This document shows, one piece after another, positions 8,988 through 17,086 of a DNA stretch of 43,929 nucleotides. The DNA is from Anaerolineae bacterium (GTDB lineage: Bacteria; Chloroflexota; Anaerolineae; J036; Brachytrichaceae). A program made the translations under genes and the position numbers. The stretch's first letter is position 1; every line of letters starts with the position of its first letter. The notes under the pieces are model-generated. The model made no database searches. It was not told the origin of the DNA and was given only the letters and a program-made list of their open reading frames with translations. The stretch is taken from the NCBI GenBank assembly GCA_947476335.1, contig CANJQH010000022.1, forward strand, positions 1 through 43,929. The letters run 5' to 3'.

Positions 8988-10856
8988 ATGAATCGACTGC
9001 GAATTGCACTCCTCGCATTTTTCTGCGCATTTTGGGTCGCTGGCTTACAGCCGGCTCATGCACAGACCAAGTCACTCATCTGGGATCGGCTCGACTCAGA
9101 AATTGTCGTTCGTGATGATGGCATGCTGCGCGTGACCGAGACGAATGTGATCCACTTTACGGAAGGTTCATTTTCGTACGGTTATCGCGATATTGATCAG
9201 TCGCGGTTGTCTGAGATTTCGGATGTGCAGGTTGTCGATGAGCAGGGCGAACCGATGCGCACGGAGATCGTGATCACCGAGCAGAATCGGTATCGCATTA
9301 AGTATTACTTCGGCACGCCGGCGGAAAACGAACGCCGCACGATTCGCGTGAGTTATACGGTAGCTGGCGCGTTGCGTTACTACGAAGGTGGTGATCAGCT
9401 CTACTGGTCGGCTGTCTACGCTGATCGCAATGGGTTTGCAGTGCAGAAGTCGCGCGTAGTGGTGCGGCTGCCGGAGAGCGCCGTGGTGCAGGTGGCAGAT
9501 GCGTATGGGTCGGAGTTCAAAATGGACGGCCTCGGCGGATCCACTGTGACGTACGACGTGCTCACGCCGATTGACAGCGGAAAAGAATTCGAGGTGCGCG
9601 TGCAGTTCCCGCACGGCATTGTGCAGGGGAGCGCGGGGGCGTGGCAGAAGGAATTCGATGCGCAGCGCGAGTACGACGAAAAGGTGAAGCCGCGCAACAA
9701 CGTACTGATAATGCTGGTCTCGCTGGTTTTGCTACTCGGCGGGCCGGCGCTTGCAGCAGCGCTGTGGGTGACGCGTGGCCGTGATCCGAACGTCGGCCTC
9801 GTAGCGGAATATCTCACTGAACCACCGGCGATCACAGCCGGCCTTGGCGGCACATTGCTGGATGAATCAGCCGACATGAAGGACATCATTGCGGCGTTGT
9901 TCGACATGGCCAGCCGCGGTGTGTTGATCCTCGAACAGACCGAAGCGACCGGCGCAGGCGACTACATTCTGCGGCGCGGTGAAAAATTCGGCACGGCGCT
10001 GCCTGATTTCGAAAAGCGCATCGTGACTGCGCTGCAGCTTTCTACGTCTGATGGCCTTGCGCTCAGCAGCCTGAAGAATCGCTTCTATGCCAACATCGAT
10101 GCGATCAAGGCTGATATGTACGCAGAGCTGGCAGTGCAGAAGCTGTATGCGAAGGATCCTTCGAAGACGCGTTCTTCGTGGAGCACGCTCGCGGTTATTG
10201 TCGGACTGGTGACGGTGCTGGGGGGATGTGCACTGAGCGCAGTGATCGGCTCGTATACCGATTACGCAATCTGCCTGCCGATCGCCGGTGTTGCGACGAC
10301 GATCGCCTTCTTCGTGATTGCTCAGCACATGCCGGTGCGCACGCGCGCGGGTGCGGAAATGCAGATGCGCGTCGCAGCGTTCAAGCGCTACATGGAGAAC
10401 ATCGAGAAATATACCGACGTTAAGGCTGCGATGGATCAGTTCGCGCGCTATCTGCCGTGGGCGATCGCATTCGGACTGGAGCGCAGCTGGATTCGTAAAT
10501 TCGCTGCTGTGGATGCGCCGGCGCCAATTTGGTATTTGCCGTATGGCCGGTATCCGCATCGACCTTTGTATGCGCATCCTGCTTCCGGTGGTGGCGCACC
10601 GGCGTCGAATATGGGTAATGTGAGCGATGCTGCGCGTGCAGGCGGTGGCATTGCCGGTATGGAAGGAAGCATGGCGGGTGGCCTGGCGGATATGGAAAAG
10701 AATTTCGCAGGCATGTTTGAATCGTTCACGCGCACGCTGGAAAGCCGGCCGGCGCCTCCTCCGAGCAGCACGCGCAGCAGCGGTGGCGGCGGATGGTCAG
10801 GTGGCGGTAGTGGCGGTGGGGGAAGCTCAGGCCGCGGCGGTGGTGGCTTTGGTTGA
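8988..10856 (+). CDS. DUF2207 membrane protein with glycine-rich tail
   Basis: A predicted membrane protein of 622 residues. A signal peptide (AFFCAFWVAG, cleavage after AHA near residue 25) leads into an extracytoplasmic beta-rich DUF2207 region of about 200 residues. A membrane segment follows near residues 236-260, then a soluble section and a pair of membrane segments near 395-446. The last 30 residues are almost pure Gly and Ser (GGGWSGGGSGGGGSSG), typical of the family. The function is unknown, but such proteins are often encoded beside SPFH and zinc-ribbon proteins, as here (11174 and 11893). A MITE-like element follows the gene. Confidence 0.88.
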   Translation: MNRLRIALLAFFCAFWVAGLQPAHAQTKSLIWDRLDSEIVVRDDGMLRVTETNVIHFTEGSFSYGYRDIDQSRLSEISDVQVVDEQGEPMRTEIVITEQNRYRIKYYFGTPAENERRTIRVSYTVAGALRYYEGGDQLYWSAVYADRNGFAVQKSRVVVRLPESAVVQVADAYGSEFKMDGLGGSTVTYDVLTPIDSGKEFEVRVQFPHGIVQGSAGAWQKEFDAQREYDEKVKPRNNVLIMLVSLVLLLGGPALAAALWVTRGRDPNVGLVAEYLTEPPAITAGLGGTLLDESADMKDIIAALFDMASRGVLILEQTEATGAGDYILRRGEKFGTALPDFEKRIVTALQLSTSDGLALSSLKNRFYANIDAIKADMYAELAVQKLYAKDPSKTRSSWSTLAVIVGLVTVLGGCALSAVIGSYTDYAICLPIAGVATTIAFFVIAQHMPVRTRAGAEMQMRVAAFKRYMENIEKYTDVKAAMDQFARYLPWAIAFGLERSWIRKFAAVDAPAPIWYLPYGRYPHRPLYAHPASGGGAPASNMGNVSDAARAGGGIAGMEGSMAGGLADMEKNFAGMFESFTRTLESRPAPPPSSTRSSGGGGWSGGGSGGGGSSGRGGGGFG

Positions 10857-10880
10857 TATAGTCGGAATTCGTAACTAACT

Positions 10881-10992
10881 GTACCTACTCAGGCCAGCCA
10901 TTTTTCCAACGCGAAACACACTATTCTCTCCCCCTTCGGGGGAGAGAATAGTGTGTTTCGCGGGAAATACTGATTTGGGCCTGAGTAGTTAC
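10881..10992. repeat. MITE-like 112-bp palindromic element (reverse orientation)
   Basis: A full copy in the opposite orientation to the one at 7569. It reads GTACCTACTCAGGCCAGCC, then the inner stem CGCGAAACACACTATTCTCT with a CCCCTTCGGGGG centre, and ends GGGCCTGAGTAGTTAC. It separates the DUF2207 gene from the zinc-ribbon gene. The remaining 180 bases of the gap show no other element. Confidence 0.9.
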
Positions 10993-11173
10993 AACTAACT
11001 TGATTTGCCGCGTTGCGGCGTTTCATTCATCGACTACTCTGCATCACGCTATCTCTGCTTTCCTAACGTCTTTAAGAGATCTTCAAGAAAATAGGGGAGA
11101 GTTAGTGTGATTCGGAGTGAAATGTTTGGCAGTGAGAAATTGACTGTCCTGAATAGTTGCTGTGAGTCGTGCT

Positions 11174-11680
11174 ATGAATGCAAGCAAAACAACTGGTTTC
11201 ATCCTGATCGGTATCGGTGCTGTCCTTGTGCTGGGCATCGGTGCGTGGGCATCGTCGTATCCGTTCGAACTCGCCAGCACACGCGTGTTCGTCATCGTTT
11301 TTTCATTGCTCGTGGCCGCGCCGCTGGCGGGAATTGGCGTGTATACGCTTGTGAAGGGGCAGGGTGATGCGATTGAAGAAAAGAGCATCGCGCGCCAACG
11401 CAAGCTGTTGAGCCTGGTGCAGACGCAGGGCAAAGTCTCGCTGAGCGCTGCGTCGATCGAACTTGGCGTTACGCGCGACGAGACGAAGCAGATCGTGTAC
11501 GACCTCGTCGGCAAGCAGTTGTTCAGCGGTTACGTCGACTGGAAAGAGCAGATTCTGTATTCAGTCGATTCGTCGAAGCTGAAAACCGGCAAATGTCCGA
11601 ACTGCAGCGGCGAACTTGAAATTGTCGGAAAGGGGCTGGTAAAGTGTCCCTATTGCGGCAGCGAAGTTTTCAGCAGCTGA
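11174..11680 (+). CDS. Membrane protein with winged-helix-like domain and C-terminal zinc ribbon
   Basis: A protein of about 168 residues. Two hydrophobic segments near the N-terminus (FILIGIGAVLVLGIGA and FVIVFSLLVAAPLAG) anchor it. A helical segment then resembles a winged helix (KLLSLVQTQGKVSLSAASIE), and the C-terminus is a four-cysteine zinc ribbon (CPNC near residue 146, CPYC near 161). An in-frame GTG at 11162 is an alternative start. The fold combination fits small adaptor proteins encoded next to SPFH proteins, as in the ydjGHI locus of Bacillus subtilis. A membrane adaptor role is inference from that comparison. Confidence 0.72.
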   Translation: MNASKTTGFILIGIGAVLVLGIGAWASSYPFELASTRVFVIVFSLLVAAPLAGIGVYTLVKGQGDAIEEKSIARQRKLLSLVQTQGKVSLSAASIELGVTRDETKQIVYDLVGKQLFSGYVDWKEQILYSVDSSKLKTGKCPNCSGELEIVGKGLVKCPYCGSEVFSS

Positions 11681-11892
11681 GGAAGCGGCGACGCCGTTTT
11701 GTAAGCACAAGGTTTTCGAATGAATCTCATCCGATCCATGACCGATGTATGAAAGGTGAGATGCGTTCGGTTTTTTGCAGCTGGTTGGTCTTTTGCAATG
11801 AATCCCTTGAATTTTTCTCCTGTAGAGAAATCACGATTCGGGGCGAATTGCGTAAGGTCTGAGCAGGTGCGATTTTTTAACGGAGCCAAGCC

Positions 11893-12927
11893 ATGGGTCT
11901 AAGAATCATCGACGTCATCGAGTGGCCGGACCAGGGGCCGACCGATATTGTGCAGCGCGTGCCAGAGCAGGGGCAGGGCGACATCCGCCTGGGTTCGCAG
12001 CTCATCGTGCGTCCGTCGCAGGTGGCGATGTTCGTGCGCAACGGCAGTGCGCTGGATAAGTTTACCGAAGGTCGTCACACGCTGACGACGTACAACATTC
12101 CGCTGATCACTACGCTGCTGAAGCTGGCGACGAACGACAAAACGCCGTTCCCTGCTGAAGTGTATTTCGTCACCACGAAAGACTTTATTGACATGAAGTG
12201 GGGCACGCCGACTGAGTTGACCGTGCGTGACAGCGAGCTGGGCATGGTGCAGATTCGCGCTTTCGGCACATATTCGATGGCGATTCAGGATCCGGGGCAA
12301 TTCGTCAATCAGGTTGTCGGTGTGCGCGGCTTGTTCAGCACGACGGACATCAACGACTACCTGCGCAGCATCCTGTTGAGCGAAATCGCGTCTACGTTCG
12401 GCAGCGCGATGAAGGGCAAGTCTCTGCTCGATCTTGCTGCGATTCAAGGTGAACTGGGCAACGCGGTGTGTGCGGCTGCGAAGGACGATTTCGCTGCGAT
12501 CGGTGTGGCGCTGAAGAAGGTCTATGTCGTGCAGGTGACGCCGAGCGAAGAGATTGCGAAGGCGATCGGACAGCGTGGTGCGATGGGTGCGCTTGGCACG
12601 AGCTACATGGAATACCAGGCTGGTCAGGCGATGCGCGATGCGGCAAAGAACGACGCCAGCGGCGCAGCTGGCCTCGGTGCCGGACTCGGTGCGGGCATGG
12701 GCATCGGTCAGGCGATGGCTGGGGCAATGGCGGCTGGTATGCAGCGTCCTGCTCCTGCTGCTTCTGCTGCCCCTGCTGCGCCCGTCGAAAGTGCGCCCAC
12801 CAAGGCGTCGATCAACGCAGCGTTGACGAAGCTTGATCTGCGCTTTGCCAACGGCGAGGTCACCGAAGCTGTCTACAACCGTTTGCGCGAAAACCTTGAA
12901 AAGGCGCTGGCATCGGCCGCGGCGTAA
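11893..12927 (+). CDS. SPFH-domain protein of the YdjI (virion-core-protein-like) group
   Basis: A protein of 344 residues without a membrane segment. The first 210 residues match the YdjI-type SPFH domain: IIDVIEWPD at the start, SQLIVRPSQVAMFVRNG, then FTEGRHTLTTYNIP. A Gly/Ala-rich linker (about 245-295) leads to a short C-terminal helical hairpin resembling SHOCT (LRFANGEVTEAVYNRL). SPFH proteins form membrane-associated oligomers; in B. subtilis, YdjI works with the zinc-ribbon protein YdjG, membrane protein YdjH and PspA. A GGAG lies just before the ATG. The gap before it (212 bases) shows only a small GC hairpin after the previous gene and AT-rich sequence that may hold a promoter. Confidence 0.87.
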   Translation: MGLRIIDVIEWPDQGPTDIVQRVPEQGQGDIRLGSQLIVRPSQVAMFVRNGSALDKFTEGRHTLTTYNIPLITTLLKLATNDKTPFPAEVYFVTTKDFIDMKWGTPTELTVRDSELGMVQIRAFGTYSMAIQDPGQFVNQVVGVRGLFSTTDINDYLRSILLSEIASTFGSAMKGKSLLDLAAIQGELGNAVCAAAKDDFAAIGVALKKVYVVQVTPSEEIAKAIGQRGAMGALGTSYMEYQAGQAMRDAAKNDASGAAGLGAGLGAGMGIGQAMAGAMAAGMQRPAPAASAAPAAPVESAPTKASINAALTKLDLRFANGEVTEAVYNRLRENLEKALASAAA

Positions 12928-13941
12928 ATGGCGAAAATACTTTTCATTGGCGGAACCGGGCTGATTTCATCGGCGTGCGCCGAACTTGCGCTTGCGCGTG
13001 GGCATGAGCTGCATTTGCTGGTGCGCGGCCGCTCGGATCGCTATTCTGTGCCGGCCGGTGCGCGCGTGTTACAGGGAGACCTGCGCGCCGACCCGGCCGG
13101 GGTGGCGCGCTTGCTGGCTGCCGAACGCTATGACTCGGTTGTCGACTGGGTGGCGTACACGCCGCAGCACATTGAAGACGACATTCGCGTTTTCACTGGG
13201 CGCACGCGGCAGTTTGTCTTTATCAGCTCGGCCAGCGCTTATCAAAAGCCGCCGCGCGGCTTGTTGGTGAGCGAAGACACGCCGCTTATCAATCCGTTCT
13301 GGCAGTATTCGCGCGATAAGATCGCCTGCGAAGAGCGCCTTATGCGTGCGTTTCGTGAGCAGGGTTTTCCTGTGCTGATCGTGCGACCGTCGCACACGTA
13401 CGGGCCGTCACAGATTCCGATCTGCGTTGGAAGTTGGGCGCATCCGTGGACGGCGATCGATCGCCTTCGTCGCGGTTTGCCGCTTATCGTGCCGGGCGAT
13501 GGCACATCGTTGTGGACGCTGACGTGGAACGCCGACTTTGCGCGCGGCTTTGTCGGGCTGCTTGGCCGCGACGAATGGGCCGGACACGCCATTCACATCA
13601 CGAGTGATGAGGCGCTGAGCTGGAATGACATCTACGCCGAGGCCGCACGCGCTGTCGATGTGGAGCCAAACTTTGTGCATGTGCCTTCGGATCTGATCGC
13701 TGCGTATGACCCTTCGGCGGGGGCGGGGCTGATTGGTGACAAAGCGCATAGCGTGGTATTCGACAACTCGAAGATCAAACGCGCTGTTCCCGACTTCGTC
13801 TGCAACGTTTCTTGGTCGGAAGGCGTGCGGCGCTCGCTGGCGTGGTTCGAAGCGGATCCGGTGCGGCAGACAATCGACGCTGCGGCCAATTCACTTTGGG
13901 ACCGTATCCTGGAAGGCTATGCGCGCGCATGGCCGCGGTGA
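12928..13941 (+). CDS. NAD(P)-dependent extended SDR epimerase/dehydratase-like protein
   Basis: A Rossmann-fold protein of 337 residues in the extended SDR group. The nucleotide-binding motif is near the N-terminus (ILFIGGTGLIS). A catalytic Ser-Ser pair in VFISSASAYQ and the YxxxK motif YSRDK near residue 126 are intact. The middle shows the usual LIVRPSHTYGP. The start codon follows the SPFH stop with no gap (TAA then ATG), so the two are cotranscribed and perhaps coupled. The substrate is unknown; nucleotide-sugar epimerases and reductases share this layout. The stop codon lies at the junction of two 12-bp repeat units. Confidence 0.87.
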   Translation: MAKILFIGGTGLISSACAELALARGHELHLLVRGRSDRYSVPAGARVLQGDLRADPAGVARLLAAERYDSVVDWVAYTPQHIEDDIRVFTGRTRQFVFISSASAYQKPPRGLLVSEDTPLINPFWQYSRDKIACEERLMRAFREQGFPVLIVRPSHTYGPSQIPICVGSWAHPWTAIDRLRRGLPLIVPGDGTSLWTLTWNADFARGFVGLLGRDEWAGHAIHITSDEALSWNDIYAEAARAVDVEPNFVHVPSDLIAAYDPSAGAGLIGDKAHSVVFDNSKIKRAVPDFVCNVSWSEGVRRSLAWFEADPVRQTIDAAANSLWDRILEGYARAWPR

Positions 13942-13964
13942 TGGCCGCGGTGATGGCCGCCGTC
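13929..13964 (+). repeat. Three tandem 12-bp units at the end of the SDR gene
   Basis: Two exact units of ATGGCCGCGGTG are followed by ATGGCCGCCGTC. The TGA stop of the SDR gene is made at the junction of units one and two, so a change in unit number would alter the C-terminus. Confidence 0.8.
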
Positions 13965-13989
13965 ACTATGTCTCGTAAAGTGTGTGCGT

Positions 13990-14016
13990 GACGCAGGCGT
14001 GGGCGACGCCTGCGTC
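13990..14016. terminator. Bidirectional hairpin between convergent genes
   Basis: GACGCAGGCGT pairs perfectly with ACGCCTGCGTC around a five-base loop. It lies between the stops of the SDR gene and the convergent ABC gene. There is no T run, so termination may need Rho, but the position suggests a shared end. Confidence 0.55.
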
Positions 14017-14020
14017 GCCT

Positions 14021-15022
14021 CTACTCGCGAAATGCGCGTTCGATCACATCTTCGATTGGCGTATCTTCGATGGTGAGATCCTGCACGCGTTGTTCGGCGA
14101 GGAGTCGTGCGGTGACGGCGGGCACGTCGCTGGCCGACACCTGCAGCACGACCTTGCCTTCATCGTCGCTGGGCAGCAGCGCGCCGTAGACCGATAGATC
14201 GCCGCGCGCCTCTGGGTCGATCGCCATGCGAATCAGTTTGAAGGGGGCGATGCGCTGCGCGAGCTCGGAGATGCTGCCGTCGTACTTCAGCCGTCCATGG
14301 TGAATGATGATGATGCGTTCGCAGAGGGCGGTCACATCTGCCATGTAGTGGCTGGTGAGAATGATGGCGGCGCCGTTGCGCTGGTTGTATTCGCGCAGGA
14401 AGGTGCGAATGCGCTGTTGTGCACCGATGTCCAGCCCGATCGTCGGTTCGTCAAGAAAGAGCACCTGTGGCCGATGCAGCAGTGCGGCAGCGAGTTCGCA
14501 CTTCATGCGTTCGCCGAGAGACAGCGTGCGCACCGGCTTGCGCACGATTGGTTGCAGTTCGAGCAATTCATCGAGTTCGCGATACGTTGTCGCATATTCC
14601 TCGTCGCTGATGCGATAGATGGCTTTGTTCAACAAGAACGAATCTGCAGCAGGAATGTCCCACGCCAAACGATTGCGCTGGCCCATGACCAGCGTCATTG
14701 CGCGCAAATAACCACTTTCGCGCTTCCAAGGCACGTGGCCGAGCACACGAGCATCACCGCTCGTCGGATGCAGCAGTCCTGACAGCATTTTGAGTGTCGT
14801 AGTTTTTCCTGCACCGTTCGGGCCAAGAAAGCCGACGACTTCGCCGGCGCCGATTCGGAAACTGACATCCTGAACGGCATGCACGTCACGAAATTTTCGC
14901 TTGACGACGCTACGCAGGCTGGCTGCAAGTCCAGCTTCGCGTTCTGCGACCTGATAGGTTTTGCAGAGATGGTCGACAACGATTGGATCGGATGATAAAG
15001 AGGAATTACTCTGCAGACTCAT
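14021..15022 (-). CDS. ABC transporter ATP-binding protein (ABC-2 exporter type)
   Basis: The ATPase subunit of an ABC-2 type exporter, 333 residues. It shows Walker A GPNGAGKTTT near residue 64, the signature LSLGERMK near 169, Walker B VLFLDEPTIGLD, and the H-loop in LTSHYMADV. A C-terminal extension of about 80 residues follows, as in NodI/DrrA-like subunits. The preceding region carries the ABC-2 leader (YQVAEREAGLAASLRSVVKR) seen in ATPases paired with ABC-2 permeases. No permease lies beside it in this window; the flanks are an SDR gene and a kinase in other directions, so its partner must be elsewhere. The start is ATG 15022, only 16 bases from the divergent kinase start. Confidence 0.9.
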   Translation of the reverse strand: MSLQSNSSLSSDPIVVDHLCKTYQVAEREAGLAASLRSVVKRKFRDVHAVQDVSFRIGAGEVVGFLGPNGAGKTTTLKMLSGLLHPTSGDARVLGHVPWKRESGYLRAMTLVMGQRNRLAWDIPAADSFLLNKAIYRISDEEYATTYRELDELLELQPIVRKPVRTLSLGERMKCELAAALLHRPQVLFLDEPTIGLDIGAQQRIRTFLREYNQRNGAAIILTSHYMADVTALCERIIIIHHGRLKYDGSISELAQRIAPFKLIRMAIDPEARGDLSVYGALLPSDDEGKVVLQVSASDVPAVTARLLAEQRVQDLTIEDTPIEDVIERAFRE

Positions 15023-15038
15023 GCGATGATTATGCCCG

Positions 15039-15884
15039 ATGCTTGCTGCGATCGATTTCGGCTTGTCGAACATGAAAATCGTATATGCCTCTGCGCATGG
15101 AGAAGTGCTGAGTATGCATTGTCGTCCGGCGTTGCGGCATGTCGATGTTGATGCGGTGCGAGCCGCGCTTGCCGTCGATGGGCACCGACCGGAAGATTTT
15201 AAGGTGCTGGTGATGACGGGGGGGCGTAGTGCGGGTTTGCCGGATTTCATTGATGCGACGCCGTTGCACAAAGTATCCGAAATTGAAGCGATCGGTCGTG
15301 GCGGACTGCTGGCGGCCGGCAGTTTGTTTGATGCAGCGCTGGTGGTGAGCTGCGGCTCTGGCACGGCGGCGATTGCGGTGCGGCCAGGCGATGTGCATCA
15401 CACGAGCGGCACCGCCGTTGGCGGTGGCACATTGTGTGGGCTGGGGCAGCTTTTGCTGGGAATCGCCGATGCGGTGGAAATTGACACGCTGTCATCGTGT
15501 GGCAATGCGACGGTGCTCGATTTGACGTTGCAGGAAGCGACGCACGGCCCACTCGGCGCAATTCCACCCGATGCGACGGCGGTGAATTTCGGCAAGGCGG
15601 CTGAAGCTGCGCGGCGCGGTGTGCTCGAACGAGCGGACGTTGCGGCATCGCTGGTCACGATGATCGCGCAGACAGTGGCGTTGGTCGCCATTGGGGCGGC
15701 GCGCACGGAGAAGCTGGAGCGCATCGTGCTCGTTGGGCGTCTGCCATCACTGCCCGCCGTCGCCACTCAGTTGCTGCGCACGGCACAGTTTTATGGTGCG
15801 AATTTCACGATTCCGGCCGAGGGTGTGTTTGCACCGGTGCGTGGTGCGCTGGCTGCGGCGATCAGCCGCCGAAATTGGCGATGA
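15039..15884 (+). CDS. coaW: Type II pantothenate kinase-like protein
   Basis: Predicted to phosphorylate pantothenate, the first step of coenzyme A synthesis. The ASKHA-fold landmarks match staphylococcal CoaW and eukaryotic PanK: IDFGLSNMKIV at the N-terminus, MTGGRSAG, the SEIEA segment with the probable catalytic Glu, SCGSGTAAI, the glycine loop GTAVGGGTLCGLG, and VNFG. The length, 281 residues, fits CoaW. The start lies 16 bases from the divergent ABC gene. The 3' end overlaps the convergent LysM-CAP gene by 23 bases. No other CoA gene is nearby, so the symbol rests on motif similarity. Confidence 0.82.
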   Translation: MLAAIDFGLSNMKIVYASAHGEVLSMHCRPALRHVDVDAVRAALAVDGHRPEDFKVLVMTGGRSAGLPDFIDATPLHKVSEIEAIGRGGLLAAGSLFDAALVVSCGSGTAAIAVRPGDVHHTSGTAVGGGTLCGLGQLLLGIADAVEIDTLSSCGNATVLDLTLQEATHGPLGAIPPDATAVNFGKAAEAARRGVLERADVAASLVTMIAQTVALVAIGAARTEKLERIVLVGRLPSLPAVATQLLRTAQFYGANFTIPAEGVFAPVRGALAAAISRRNWR

Positions 15885-17007
15885 AAAAATAGCCGTTTCC
15901 CATGGGTGCGATGCCGAAGCCGACCATGTTGAAATCCGTCGACATGATGTTGCGCCGATGTGGTCCGCCTGGACTTTCTCTGTAGAACCACATGTTGAAG
16001 GCGGAAGAGGAGGTGCTGGTATATGCCCAGTTCTCACCGCTATATTCGCCGTTGAAGCCGGCACGGGTGATGCGGGTGCGGGAAGTGGATCCATCGGAGC
16101 CGGTGTGACTGCCGAAGCCGCGCACAGCACAGTCTTCGGCATGTGCCTGCGCAGCAGCGACGAGCGCAGCTGATATTTGCAACGTGGGCAGGCCGGCTGC
16201 CGCACGCTGTTCGTTGTAGAGCGCGAGCAATTCGGATTTCATCGAATCAAAATCCGTTGCCGATGCCGCAACTTGTGATGCCGCCTGCGCGGATGTGGTT
16301 GCAGGATCGAAGACGATCAGGGACGCGATCGTTGGCGTTGCTTCAGGTGGAATCAGCGCAATAAGTTTGGGCTCCGTTCGCATGGATGCTGCGGCTGCGA
16401 CTTCGGCCACCGGTTCGGAAGTCTGTTCGACGATGCGCGGCGTCTTTACGGGAATGATCAGCTGTTGATCGATGAGTACGCGCGATGCGTCTGTGATGCC
16501 ATTGACGCGCAGCACGTCTGCCACTTCGACTTTGAAGCGCGCAGCGATCGTGCCGAGCGAATCGCCGGATTTTACGACGTAGACGAACCAGTACGTTGTC
16601 TCGTCGTTGGCGAGTTTCGTCGTGGGAATCTTGAGTTTCGCGCCGAGGCGCACATTTTGATTTTCACTGAGGCCGTTGGCGAGCTGCAATGCTGCGATCG
16701 ATGATTGAAATTTTGCTGCGATGGTCGACAGCGTGTCGCCTTTTTGCACTTCGTATATCTGTACGGGTGCGTCGGTGGTGGATGCGACCGTGGATTTCGG
16801 CGTCGGAATGACGGCCGTAGCTGATGGTGGTGGTGTTGCTGTGGTGAGGCTGGCTGCAGTTGGAAAGGCGGCCAGTGTGGCTGCGAGGTGCGTTGCCTCT
16901 GGAACCTGGGGCGCCGGTGTGGCTGTCGACGCGGCGGTGCATGCGGCCGTCGATGTGCAGAAAGCTACGAACAGGAAAATAGTGTAAAGCGTTTTCAGAA
17001 GCGAAAT
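15862..17007 (-). CDS. Secreted or lipid-anchored LysM-LysM-CAP protein
   Basis: An exported protein of about 380 residues. The frame begins with a hydrophobic signal-like stretch (LYTIFLFVAFC) and a Pro/Thr/Ala-rich linker of about 80 residues. Two LysM domains follow (GDTLSTIAAKF and GDSLGTIAARF), which bind peptidoglycan. A C-terminal CAP/SCP domain ends the protein (LLALYNEQRAAAGLP, AQAHAEDCAVRGFGSH, GENWAYT, GPHRRNIM), with the His and Glu residues typical of the group. No ATG, GTG or TTG is available for a start that includes the signal peptide: upstream of the GTG at 16749 the frame offers only ATT at 17007 or CTG at 16998 before a stop. I give ATT as the likely start. The start is uncertain; the domains are not. 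Confidence 0.75.
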   Translation of the reverse strand: MSLLKTLYTIFLFVAFCTSTAACTAASTATPAPQVPEATHLAATLAAFPTAASLTTATPPPSATAVIPTPKSTVASTTDAPVQIYEVQKGDTLSTIAAKFQSSIAALQLANGLSENQNVRLGAKLKIPTTKLANDETTYWFVYVVKSGDSLGTIAARFKVEVADVLRVNGITDASRVLIDQQLIIPVKTPRIVEQTSEPVAEVAAAASMRTEPKLIALIPPEATPTIASLIVFDPATTSAQAASQVAASATDFDSMKSELLALYNEQRAAAGLPTLQISAALVAAAQAHAEDCAVRGFGSHTGSDGSTSRTRITRAGFNGEYSGENWAYTSTSSSAFNMWFYRESPGGPHRRNIMSTDFNMVGFGIAPMGNGYFFIANFGG

Positions 17008-17086
17008 TCTAGTGCGGAAGAATTATTTAGGGTTGATTTTTCGAGACTGCGCTGTTTACTCGGAACTCGGAACTAAGATTCCCTCC

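Noticed and set aside
17012-17086. Start of the MrfA-like gene at 17012
   Set aside because: The extra 25 residues come from AT-rich intergenic sequence overlapping the upstream region of the LysM-CAP gene, with no family match.
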